Origin: Naasia sp.
GTDB lineage: Bacteria > Actinomycetota > Actinomycetes > Actinomycetales > Microbacteriaceae
Direction of reading: 5' to 3'
Assembly: GCA_025463675.1 (NCBI GenBank)
Contig: JAODAX010000095.1
Span: 1-60,922 of the forward strand
Length of the DNA stretch: 60,922 bases
Shown: positions 41,800 through 49,095 of the stretch, one piece after another
Layout: every line of letters starts with the position of its first letter
Position numbering within the stretch: the stretch's first letter is position 1
Program-made: the position numbers and the translations under genes
The notes under the pieces: generated by a model
Told to the model about the DNA's origin: nothing
What the model saw: the letters and a program-made list of their open reading frames with translations, nothing else
The model's database searches: none

Positions 41800-43452
41800 T
41801 TGTCAGGCATCATCGCCTTGCCTCGGACCGCCGCTCGCCGGGAACGGGAGGCGCGGATCCGGGACGGTCGACGCGTCGTCGTGGCGCGCGCGCTCGGCCT
41901 CGCGACGCTCGTCCTCGGCGCCGCCGGCCTCGTAGTCGGCTGGGTCGCCGCACCCCTCACCCCCGGTGTGCCGGTCGACTCCGGCGTGCTGACCACCGAC
42001 TCGCGTACGGTCACCATCGCGCTCCTCGGCGCCGAGACCTACGCGCTCGCCGTCTTCGCGCTGTTCGTCGTCGCCGCCTGGCGCGCGCGAGCGCAGTGGG
42101 CGCCCGCCACGACCCTCGACGAGGATCTCGTCGACGTGCTCATCATCGCCACCGGAGCGCCCCTCGAGCGGGTGCTCGCAGGCGTTCGCGCGGCGCTCGG
42201 CATCCGCGGCGTCCTCACCGTGGCGGTGGCGGACGAGGGCGTCACCGCCGAGCGGGCCCGTGCCGTCGAAGCGGCGGGCGCCCGCGTGTTCGCCGGGGAC
42301 CGCGGCGCGGTCGACGCCGCGATCGCCGCGAAGGAGGGCGAGTTCCTCATCGTCCTCGAGGCGGGCAGGCTGCCGGACGCCGGCCTGCTGGAGCGCACCC
42401 TCGGCTCCTTCGACGACCCGCGCGTCGGCTTCGTGCGCCTCGAGCGCCGCCCGCGCGGGCTGCCGTCGCTGCTCGCGGCGGTGCGCGCACGCGGCCTCGC
42501 CGGCTGGGACGCCCTGCCCTTCCGCGGGGCCGGCACGATCGTGCGCCGGGAGGCGCTGCTGCAGCTGGGGATCGCCCGCTACGCGACCGAGGTGGAGCAG
42601 TCGGTCCGCCGCCGGCTCGCCCGCGCCGACGAGGTGCTGGCGCGCGCCCGGGGCACCGACACCGGACGTGAGCCGCTGCTCAGCGCGGCGCTCGACACCC
42701 TGGACCGCCTGCTCGAGGAGGCCCGGGTGGCGCTGCGTGGCGGTGAGCCGCTGGCGCTCGTCACCTTCGCGCTGCAGGACCGGGTGAGCGCCCTCTCCCG
42801 CGACATGGTGGCCATCCAGCTCCACGAGACGGTCGTCGACGTCGCCGCGATGACGGAGGCCGACCTCGTCGGCCTCTCGGCCGGGACCGTCCCCGCGTTC
42901 GACTTCGGCGACGCAATCGGCGAGCTCGCCAGCGGCGACTCATCGCCGCTCGCCGCGCTCGCCGAGGTGCACGATCTGGTTCGCTCGATCGACATCGACC
43001 TCGGCGGCCCCGCGCAGCCGACCCTGCCGCTCGGCACCACGGACGCCACCGCGGACCTCCGCACCTCGCTCGCCCTGCACGCCGCGCACTGGCGGGGTGC
43101 CGTCGCGACCGATGTCGTCCCGTTCGCGCCGGGCGCCCGAACCCGTCGCGGCGGCCTGCCGCTGCCCACCATCGGGGTCGCGTTCCGCGCACTGGCCCGC
43201 CCGGGGCTCACCACCGCGCAGCGCCTGCTGTATGCGGCGATGCTCCGCTGGCCGCTGTCGGTCGTCGCGGCCGTCGTGCTGCTCGCGGGCGGCGCCGCCC
43301 TTTCCGGCGCCGGGCCCGCTGGCGCCGCGCCCGCCGTCCCGGCCGCCGCGGCGGTCGCCCTGTTCTGGCTCGCCGTCGACACGGCGTCCCTCCGTGCCCT
43401 CGTCGGCGCACCGCGCCGCCCGAGAACCCGAACCGAACCGAAAGGACTCTGA
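41800..43452 (+). CDS. Degenerate GT2/cellulose-synthase-like membrane protein
   Basis: About 550 aa. Two N-terminal membrane helices (LGLATLVLGAAGLVVGWVAA; LLGAETYALAVFALFVVAAW) are followed by a soluble domain with the layout of a processive family 2 glycosyltransferase: LVDVLIIATGAPLERVLAGV, EGEFLIVLEAGRLPDAGLLE and TLGSFDDPRVGFVRL. The place of the metal/UDP-binding DAD reads EAG, and no QxxRW motif is visible, so catalysis is doubtful. Two C-terminal helices close the protein. A TTG with G-rich leader is taken as start; GTG codons at 41749 and 41758 are alternatives. TGATG coupling to a STAS gene points to a regulatory role. Confidence 0.7.
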   Translation: MSGIIALPRTAARREREARIRDGRRVVVARALGLATLVLGAAGLVVGWVAAPLTPGVPVDSGVLTTDSRTVTIALLGAETYALAVFALFVVAAWRARAQWAPATTLDEDLVDVLIIATGAPLERVLAGVRAALGIRGVLTVAVADEGVTAERARAVEAAGARVFAGDRGAVDAAIAAKEGEFLIVLEAGRLPDAGLLERTLGSFDDPRVGFVRLERRPRGLPSLLAAVRARGLAGWDALPFRGAGTIVRREALLQLGIARYATEVEQSVRRRLARADEVLARARGTDTGREPLLSAALDTLDRLLEEARVALRGGEPLALVTFALQDRVSALSRDMVAIQLHETVVDVAAMTEADLVGLSAGTVPAFDFGDAIGELASGDSSPLAALAEVHDLVRSIDIDLGGPAQPTLPLGTTDATADLRTSLALHAAHWRGAVATDVVPFAPGARTRRGGLPLPTIGVAFRALARPGLTTAQRLLYAAMLRWPLSVVAAVVLLAGGAALSGAGPAGAAPAVPAAAAVALFWLAVDTASLRALVGAPRRPRTRTEPKGL

Positions 43453-43787
43453 TGGACTTCCCCGTCAGCCACCTGCCCGACGGGGTCGCCGTCCTGCGGC
43501 CCGCCGGCAAGCTGAACATGGTCAGCTCAGGCGCGCTCCGCGAGGCGATCACCGGACTGCTCGAGGCCGGGCACCGCCGCCTGGTCGCCGACCTGTCCGA
43601 GGTCACCTTCATGGACTCGTCCGGGCTCGGCGCCCTCATCGGCGGGCTGAAGAGCGCTCGGCAGGCCGGGGGTGACCTGCGGATCGCCGCCGTGGGGGAG
43701 CAGATCCGGATGGTCCTGCAGCTCACCAACATGGAGCGGGTGCTGCCGCCGTTCGAGCGCCCGGAAGCCGCGTACGCCGATGTGTGA
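43452..43787 (+). CDS. STAS-domain anti-sigma-factor antagonist (RsbV/SpoIIAA-like)
   Basis: A 111-aa single STAS domain. The phosphorylation site is the second serine of FMDSSGLGALIGGLKSAR (S57). Unphosphorylated, such proteins bind the partner kinase and release its target; the kinase inactivates them and a PP2C phosphatase reactivates them. All three partners are encoded consecutively here. The ATG overlaps the previous stop and the next gene begins 8 bp before this one ends. Confidence 0.93.
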   Translation: MDFPVSHLPDGVAVLRPAGKLNMVSSGALREAITGLLEAGHRRLVADLSEVTFMDSSGLGALIGGLKSARQAGGDLRIAAVGEQIRMVLQLTNMERVLPPFERPEAAYADV

Positions 43788-44196
43788 CGCCGAGCCGCAG
43801 AGCCTCGCCCTCTCCTCGCCGCCCGACGACGTCGACTCGGTGCACGAGCTGCTCGAAGCGGTCTGGCGGAAGCACGACGACGTGCGGGACCTCGACCGGA
43901 TGGCGTTCGAGACGGCCCTGGTCGAGCTCGCCTCCAACGTGATCCGGCACGCCGACGCGGGCTCGGGGGTGCGCTGCAGCGTCACGGTCGCCGTCACCGA
44001 GAGCCGCGTGGAGGCGACTCTGGTCGACACCGGGGAAGCCGGCGACATCGTGCTCACCGCGGCTCAGCTGCCCGACGACCTGGCGGAGTCCGGGCGCGGC
44101 CTGCCCATCATCCAGGCGCTCGTCGACGAACTGACCTACACCCGGGACGGCGGCCTCAACCGCTGGTGCATCGCGAGGGACCGGGAGCGGTGTTGA
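43780..44196 (+). CDS. HATPase anti-sigma factor / serine kinase (RsbW-like)
   Basis: A 138-aa GHKL ATPase. The N-box is FETALVELASNVIRHAD with E49 and N53; the G1 box is LVDTGEAGD and the G2 region SGRGLPIIQAL. It should phosphorylate the STAS protein encoded just upstream and otherwise sequester a sigma factor or other target. No sigma-factor gene is adjacent, so the output is unknown; the GT2-like protein is a possible non-sigma target. Start ATG inside the STAS gene (8-bp overlap). Confidence 0.9.
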   Translation: MCDAEPQSLALSSPPDDVDSVHELLEAVWRKHDDVRDLDRMAFETALVELASNVIRHADAGSGVRCSVTVAVTESRVEATLVDTGEAGDIVLTAAQLPDDLAESGRGLPIIQALVDELTYTRDGGLNRWCIARDRERC

Positions 44197-45416
44197 CGGG
44201 CATCGACGGGACGAAGGCGCTGACGCCCGTGCATCATGACGCCGTGGCGGAGCTCGCCCGGCAGCGTGCCCTGGACGAGCTGAAGGTGCTGGGCACCGGC
44301 CCCGTGGAGCGGTTCGATCGGATCACGCGGATGGCCGCGCGGCTGCTCGGCTTCGAGCACGTGGCAATCAACTTCCTCGACCACGACCGGCAGTGGACGG
44401 CGTCGCGGACGAGCGACGCGGTCTATGCGGAGAGACGCGAGGACTCCTACTGCGACGTCGCCATCCAGCAGACCGGCACGCTGGTCGTGCCCGATGCCCT
44501 GCTTGACGCGCGATTCAGAGACAACCCGCTACTCGAGACGCCCGCCGGCATGCGGTTCTACGCCGGGCACCCCATCGCGTCGCCGAACGGCGAGCGCGTC
44601 GGCGCCATCTGCGTGTCCGACACGGTTCCGCGCCCGTTCGGCGCCGAGCAGCAGACGATCCTCCGCGACATCGCCACGTGGGTGCAGGACGAGCTCGCAC
44701 TCACCCGTGAGTTCGCGGCGAGCGCCGAAGTGCAGCAGGGACTGCTGCCGAAGACGCTCGCGACGGTCGAGGGCTACGAGGCGGCGGGCGTGTGCCGCCC
44801 CGTGCACGCCGTGAGTGGCGACTTCTACGACTGGTACCCGGTGCGGGGCGGGGCGGCGTTCACGCTCGCCGACGCAATGGGCAAGGGCGTCCCGGCCGCG
44901 CTCATCTCGGCGACCGTGCGGGCGACGATGCGTGCCGGCTCCCGCTACGACGGGGTGGCCGCCGCCGTGGAGTCGGCCGCCGACGCGCTCGAGGCGGACC
45001 TCGAGGGCGCCGCGACCTTCGTCACCCTGTTCCACGCGCATCTCAAGCAGGACACCGGGATGCTCAGCTACGTCGACGCCGGCCACGGGCTGACGCTCGT
45101 CGTGCGGGCGGACGGCACGAGCCAGCGGCTGGCATCGACCGGGCTACCGCTCGGCGTCGGCTGGGACGCCGCGTGGGATGAGGAGGAGGTCGAGCTGCGG
45201 CACGGCGACGTCCTGGTGTCCGTCAGCGACGGCGTCCTCGATGCCCTCGATGGCACGCTCGAATCCCTCGTCATGGTCGAGCGAGCGGTGCGTGGAGCCG
45301 CTCCGAAGGCGGCAGCGATCGTCGAGGCGGTCGCCGGCCTCGCCGGCCCCACCGCGCCGGATGACCTCACCGTCCTGGTGCTGCGCCGACTCCCGGGGGT
45401 TCCGCTGGGCGGCTGA
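44190..45416 (+). CDS. GAF-domain PP2C (SpoIIE-type) serine phosphatase
   Basis: A 408-aa protein: an N-terminal GAF sensor (about 30-175; HVAINFLDHDRQWTASR, GTLVVPDALLDARF, RFYAGHPIASPNGERVGAI) and a C-terminal PP2C/RsbU domain (about 190-405) with metal aspartates in VSGDFYDW, LADAMGKGVPAALIS, YVDAGHG, SDGVLDALDG and PDDLTVLVL. It would dephosphorylate the STAS protein when the GAF domain senses its signal. GTG start after GGGAG, overlapping the kinase gene by 7 bp. Last gene of the switch operon. Confidence 0.92.
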   Translation: MLTGIDGTKALTPVHHDAVAELARQRALDELKVLGTGPVERFDRITRMAARLLGFEHVAINFLDHDRQWTASRTSDAVYAERREDSYCDVAIQQTGTLVVPDALLDARFRDNPLLETPAGMRFYAGHPIASPNGERVGAICVSDTVPRPFGAEQQTILRDIATWVQDELALTREFAASAEVQQGLLPKTLATVEGYEAAGVCRPVHAVSGDFYDWYPVRGGAAFTLADAMGKGVPAALISATVRATMRAGSRYDGVAAAVESAADALEADLEGAATFVTLFHAHLKQDTGMLSYVDAGHGLTLVVRADGTSQRLASTGLPLGVGWDAAWDEEEVELRHGDVLVSVSDGVLDALDGTLESLVMVERAVRGAAPKAAAIVEAVAGLAGPTAPDDLTVLVLRRLPGVPLGG

Positions 45417-45555
45417 GTTCCCTCGGCGAGAACGCGGCGGACGGGAAGCGCGATGACACAGGGGGCTCCCAAGGTCTCATCCGATGCGCTGTGATCGGGG
45501 CGGAGGCCACGAGTCTGCAGGCCGGCGAGCACTCGGCGCACGACCGCTCGCGGTG

Positions 45556-46068
45556 TCAGACGAACGACTCGTCGATCTCCGCGTCGTAGCCTTCGGCGGC
45601 CATCCGCATGAAGGCCGTCACGGTCTGGGCTGAGCCCTCCGGCAGCGATCGGAGCGCGAACAAGAGGCGCTGCTGGTAGATGCGATAGGACGCCGACATC
45701 AGGCGATGGCCGGACTCCGTGAGCTGCAGCTGCAGGCTCCGGCGGTCGGAGGGGTGCCGGGTGCGGCGGACGAGATCCGCCTCCTCGAGCCGGTCGAGCA
45801 GGGCCGTCACCGAACCGGTGGTCAGGTCGAGCCGGTCGGCCAACTGCCGAGGGGTGAGTTCATCGTGCTCGGACAGCTGGGCGAGCGCGCGCAGCTCCGT
45901 TACGCTGACGCCGAACCGGTGGGCGACGCGCCTGCGGTACTTCTCGACGCTGCGGATGAGTCCGGAGATCGCCATGGCGCTCTCGTGCACGGTTGCACTG
46001 ACGTCGTCCGACATTCCGAGGTCGTCGGGATCGCTGGTCAGCGGCGCTGAGGCGCGTCGTTCGACCAC
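45556..46068 (-). CDS. MarR-family transcriptional regulator
   Basis: A 170-aa winged-helix regulator: FGVSVTELRALAQLSEHDEL, TPRQLADRLDLTTGSVTALL and the wing RTRHPSDRRSLQLQLTESG. The GTG at 46068 is the start because a full AGGAGG lies 6 bp upstream; an ATG 54 bases further in lacks one, and the longer open frame upstream is unlike the family. It is divergent from the monooxygenase/ThuA pair, a common regulator-target arrangement. Confidence 0.9.
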   Translation of the reverse strand: MVERRASAPLTSDPDDLGMSDDVSATVHESAMAISGLIRSVEKYRRRVAHRFGVSVTELRALAQLSEHDELTPRQLADRLDLTTGSVTALLDRLEEADLVRRTRHPSDRRSLQLQLTESGHRLMSASYRIYQQRLLFALRSLPEGSAQTVTAFMRMAAEGYDAEIDESFV

Positions 46069-46184
46069 CGGAGACCTCCTGCTGGGCGGCACGGCGCCGC
46101 CGGAGCCCCACTCTACGGAAATGTGTCTCGATCCCCAAGATGCTCGGCCCGTGTTTTTCGGTGGGTGGGAACGAGAATCGTCGG

Positions 46185-46517
46185 ATGATCCTCGAACACG
46201 TCGTCCTTCCCGTCGCCTGTGAACGCCAAGCCGAAGTCGAGCTGGCGTTCGCGCAGGGGCAGCAGGGTAGCGCCGCGTCGCCCGGCTTCGCCGGCCCGAC
46301 CCTCGCGCGCGGCATCGAGTCGCCGGACTCCTACCTGCTGCGGGTCGAGTGGGAGTCGCTCGAAGCGCACACCGAGGGGTTTCGCGGGTCCGCGGCCTAC
46401 GCGCGGTGGAGCGAGCTGCTGCATCCGTGCTACGCGCCGAGGCCCGAGGTGCAGGACTTCGAGCCCGTCGCCGAGGTCCATGCCGAGGCGCGCCGGGGTG
46501 CGGGAGCGGGCGCGTGA
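46185..46517 (+). CDS. Antibiotic biosynthesis monooxygenase (ABM) domain protein
   Basis: A 110-aa dimeric ferredoxin-like ABM protein: ILEHVVLPVACERQAEVELA at the start, then YLLRVEWESLEAHTEGFRGS and WSELLHPCY. Members range from quinone-forming monooxygenases to heme-degrading and purely structural proteins; no heme-ligand asparagine could be assigned. GTGA overlap with the ThuA gene shows co-translation. Confidence 0.85.
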   Translation: MILEHVVLPVACERQAEVELAFAQGQQGSAASPGFAGPTLARGIESPDSYLLRVEWESLEAHTEGFRGSAAYARWSELLHPCYAPRPEVQDFEPVAEVHAEARRGAGAGA

Positions 46518-47206
46518 AGCGCGCGCTGGTGGTACGCGGCGGGTGGGACGGGCACGCCCCTGTAGAGGCCACCGAATTCTTCATCCCGCATCTGGAGTCC
46601 AACGGTTTCGAGGTGGACCGGGCCGACTCATCGGCACCATATGCCGATCCGGACCGGATGGCGGGCGTCGACCTGATCGTCCAGTGCATGACGATGTCGA
46701 CCATCGCCGACAATGAGTTCCGCGGCCTCGAAGCGGCGGTGCGTGCGGGCACCGGGTTCGCCGGCTGGCACGGCGGGATCGCCGACTCGTACCGGGCGAC
46801 TTCCGACTACCTCCACCTCGTCGGCGGGCAGTTCGCCGCGCACCCCGCCAAGGCGCACGCGGCGCCGGGCGAGACCGGGCCGGGCCGGAACTACGTGCCG
46901 CACCGGGTGGAGCTGCTGCCGGCCGCGGAGGAGCATCCGATCACGGCGGGCCTCGTGGACTTCGAGCTGGTCACGGAGCAGTACTGGGTGTTGACCGACG
47001 ACTACAACGACGTGCTCGCCACCACGACCCACCCGCCGCGGCCGGATCGGCCGTGGTCGCGCCCCGTCACCTGCCCGGCGGTGTGGACGCGCGCCTGGGG
47101 CAGCGGGCGCGTGTTCGTTTCGACGCCGGGCCACGACCTGCGCACCCTCCGGCACCCGGCGGTGCGGACGATCATCGAGCGCGGGCTGCTCTGGGCGGCG
47201 CGCTGA
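46514..47206 (+). CDS. ThuA-domain protein (class I glutamine amidotransferase-like fold)
   Basis: A 230-aa ThuA protein: KRALVVRGGWDGHAPVEATE, the FAGWHGGIADSYR motif, YVPHRVELLPAAEEHPITAG, and the closing GRVFVSTPGHDLRTLRHPAV. ThuA relatives act in disaccharide or 3-keto-sugar use, where hydrolase/lyase activity has been proposed. Start GTG overlapping the ABM stop. Its last 35 bp overlap the end of the convergent SGNH-GAF gene. Confidence 0.88.
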   Translation: MKRALVVRGGWDGHAPVEATEFFIPHLESNGFEVDRADSSAPYADPDRMAGVDLIVQCMTMSTIADNEFRGLEAAVRAGTGFAGWHGGIADSYRATSDYLHLVGGQFAAHPAKAHAAPGETGPGRNYVPHRVELLPAAEEHPITAGLVDFELVTEQYWVLTDDYNDVLATTTHPPRPDRPWSRPVTCPAVWTRAWGSGRVFVSTPGHDLRTLRHPAVRTIIERGLLWAAR

Positions 47207-48431
47207 GCGCCGGTTCCGCGTCGCGGGCCGTGCGGCGGGCCTCGAGCGCGAGTTCGCGCTCGGCGAGCTTCGCCAGCGAGTGCAGGAGCGCGACATCGAT
47301 CTCGGCGTCCGCGCGCGGGTCAGGGTCGAACACGCAGAGCGCACCGATGCGGTAGCCGCCCGGAGACTCGAGGGGGTAGCCCGCGTAGAACCGGATGTGC
47401 GGGTCGCCCTGCACCATTGCGCTGCCCTCGAAGCGCGGGTCGACCAGCGCGTCGGGGACCACCATGGTGCCCTCGCGCTGGATGGTGTGCGTGCAGAACG
47501 AGTCGACGCGCGGCATGTCCTCCGCGTCGCGGCCGACGCTCGCCTTGAACACCTGGCGCTCGCCGTCGATGAGGGTGACCGCGGCGTATCGGGTGCCGAA
47601 CGCCTCCCGTGCGAGTGCGGCGATCCGGTGCACCGCCGGGCCGCCCGGCTCCTGCGTCACCCGCATTCGGTCCAGCTCGCCCTGCCGCTCGGCCTCATCG
47701 TCCGCGCCGTGACGCAGGGCATCGGCGGGCCGGTGGACGTGATCCTTGCCAGAGCGCATCGGCACCTCGAGCGCCTCGGCGATCCGCTCGCCCCATTCCG
47801 CGTAGAGCGAGGAGCTCCCCTCCGCGGAATCGGGACCGAGCTCGAGTGGCACGAAGCTCACCCGGGGGCGACCACGCACGAGTGCGGCGGTGACACAGTC
47901 GTAGCGGCGTCCCCGCCGGTCGAGAAGCGCGCCGATCGGTGTGTCGAGGGGGCGCACCGAGCGCAGCGGCTGGATGCCCGTGACCACGATGTGGGTGCTC
48001 GCCGAGCACGAGCTGTTCAGCAGGCGCAGGAGCGCCTCGAGGCGCTCCTCCCAGTCGCGGACGGGGGTGAGGCTCAGCACGTCCGGCACGCCCAGCACGA
48101 CCACGACGGCGTCGTACCGCCAGAGCCGCGTGTCGGCGAGCTCGCGCGCGACGTTGCCGATCGTCATGAACGGGGTGGCGACCAGGTCCACATCGGCGCC
48201 GTGGCCGGTGCGCTCGCTGAGGCGGCGCGCGAGCTGCCCCGGCAGGGCGAGGTCGTGGCTCAGTACGCCCCAGCCGGCGGCCGGACCGGTACCGACGATG
48301 AGGACGCGATCGGGACTCGTGCCGGCCGCGTAGGAGCCGGGCGCATCCCGGGGCCGGGGGATCGTGTCCCAGTAGGCACGGAGATGCCGGTGCCAGGCGT
48401 CGAGCGCCGGGGCGAAGAGGGAGAGATTCAC
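47172..48431 (-). CDS. SGNH-hydrolase-like domain fused to a GAF domain
   Basis: A 419-aa two-domain protein. Residues about 40-225 look like an SGNH/GDSL-type fold: VLIVGTGPAAGWGVLSHDLA, YDAVVVVLGVPDVLSLTPV and HIVVTGIQPL, but with GTGP where a catalytic GDS would be and no clear D-x-x-H, so hydrolysis is doubtful. Residues about 265-400 form a GAF domain (TLIDGERQVFKASVG, GTMVVPDALVDPRFEG, RFYAGYPLESPGGYRIGALC) closely resembling that of the PP2C phosphatase 2 kb away. Probably a sensor; the combination is unusual. Confidence 0.8.
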   Translation of the reverse strand: MNLSLFAPALDAWHRHLRAYWDTIPRPRDAPGSYAAGTSPDRVLIVGTGPAAGWGVLSHDLALPGQLARRLSERTGHGADVDLVATPFMTIGNVARELADTRLWRYDAVVVVLGVPDVLSLTPVRDWEERLEALLRLLNSSCSASTHIVVTGIQPLRSVRPLDTPIGALLDRRGRRYDCVTAALVRGRPRVSFVPLELGPDSAEGSSSLYAEWGERIAEALEVPMRSGKDHVHRPADALRHGADDEAERQGELDRMRVTQEPGGPAVHRIAALAREAFGTRYAAVTLIDGERQVFKASVGRDAEDMPRVDSFCTHTIQREGTMVVPDALVDPRFEGSAMVQGDPHIRFYAGYPLESPGGYRIGALCVFDPDPRADAEIDVALLHSLAKLAERELALEARRTARDAEPALSAPPRAARAR

Positions 48432-48728
48432 AGCTGGCGGCTCTCCGAGAACGTCGGCGATGCGGGGTACGGCGCGAAATGCGCGTCCGGCAGCGGGATC
48501 GTCGCCGCGCGTCGGGGCGTGCTGACCATGCTGTCCCCCGATCGTCCGATCCCCTATCCTTTGCGAGCGTCAGATCAGGGTGCAAGCCGGGCGGCTGTCC
48601 CCCTGTTCGCATAGCGAAGGTCCTCGGAAGAGCGGACCAAGGGGTGCGCGGGGGCCCGGGCGCGGCGTGGAACCGTTCGGTGGAGCGTGGGTTACGGTCG
48701 CCGAGGATCCATGGAAAGGGGGACAGTC
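48432..48728. other. Gene-free divergent region before receiver/kinase operon
   Basis: 297 bp without a gene, carrying promoters for the SGNH-GAF gene and the two-component operon. GGAACC (about 48670) followed at distance by TACGGT (48695) is a weak ECF-like match. The receiver gene has a good ribosome site (GGAAAGGGGG). No clear terminator or riboswitch seen. Confidence 0.4.
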
Positions 48729-49094
48729 ATGCCACAAGCACTTGTCGCCGATGACGACGCCCTCGTGCGCTACGTGCTGCGTTGTGCGCTCGAGCAGCGA
48801 GGCTACATCGTGCATGAGGCGGCGAACGGCGCTGAGCTGATCGGCGGCCTTTCGACGGATCTCGACCTGATCTTCATGGACGGTGCGATGCCCGGCCCGC
48901 CCCTCGCCGCACGGCTGGACGCCGCCCGGCTGCTTGTGCCGGCCGCGTGCGTCATTGTGATGAGCGGAACCACGGCCGCACCGGCCGAGGCCGTGGGCGC
49001 CGGCGCCGCGTACCTGGCCAAGCCCGTGGGGCTGGCCGAGCTGGACGCGGAGCTCGAGCGGTTCGGCTGCGCCGTCGCGGGGCGCGTGCGCTGA
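48729..49094 (+). CDS. Stand-alone response-regulator receiver
   Basis: A 121-aa CheY-like receiver with no output domain. It has the acidic pair in VADDDALVR, the phospho-acceptor D51 in IFMDGAMPG, the conserved Ser in VIVMSG and the lysine in YLAKPVG. It lies one base ahead of the hybrid kinase gene and probably serves as a phosphate partner or sink for it. Confidence 0.9.
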   Translation: MPQALVADDDALVRYVLRCALEQRGYIVHEAANGAELIGGLSTDLDLIFMDGAMPGPPLAARLDAARLLVPAACVIVMSGTTAAPAEAVGAGAAYLAKPVGLAELDAELERFGCAVAGRVR

Positions 49095-49095
49095 G

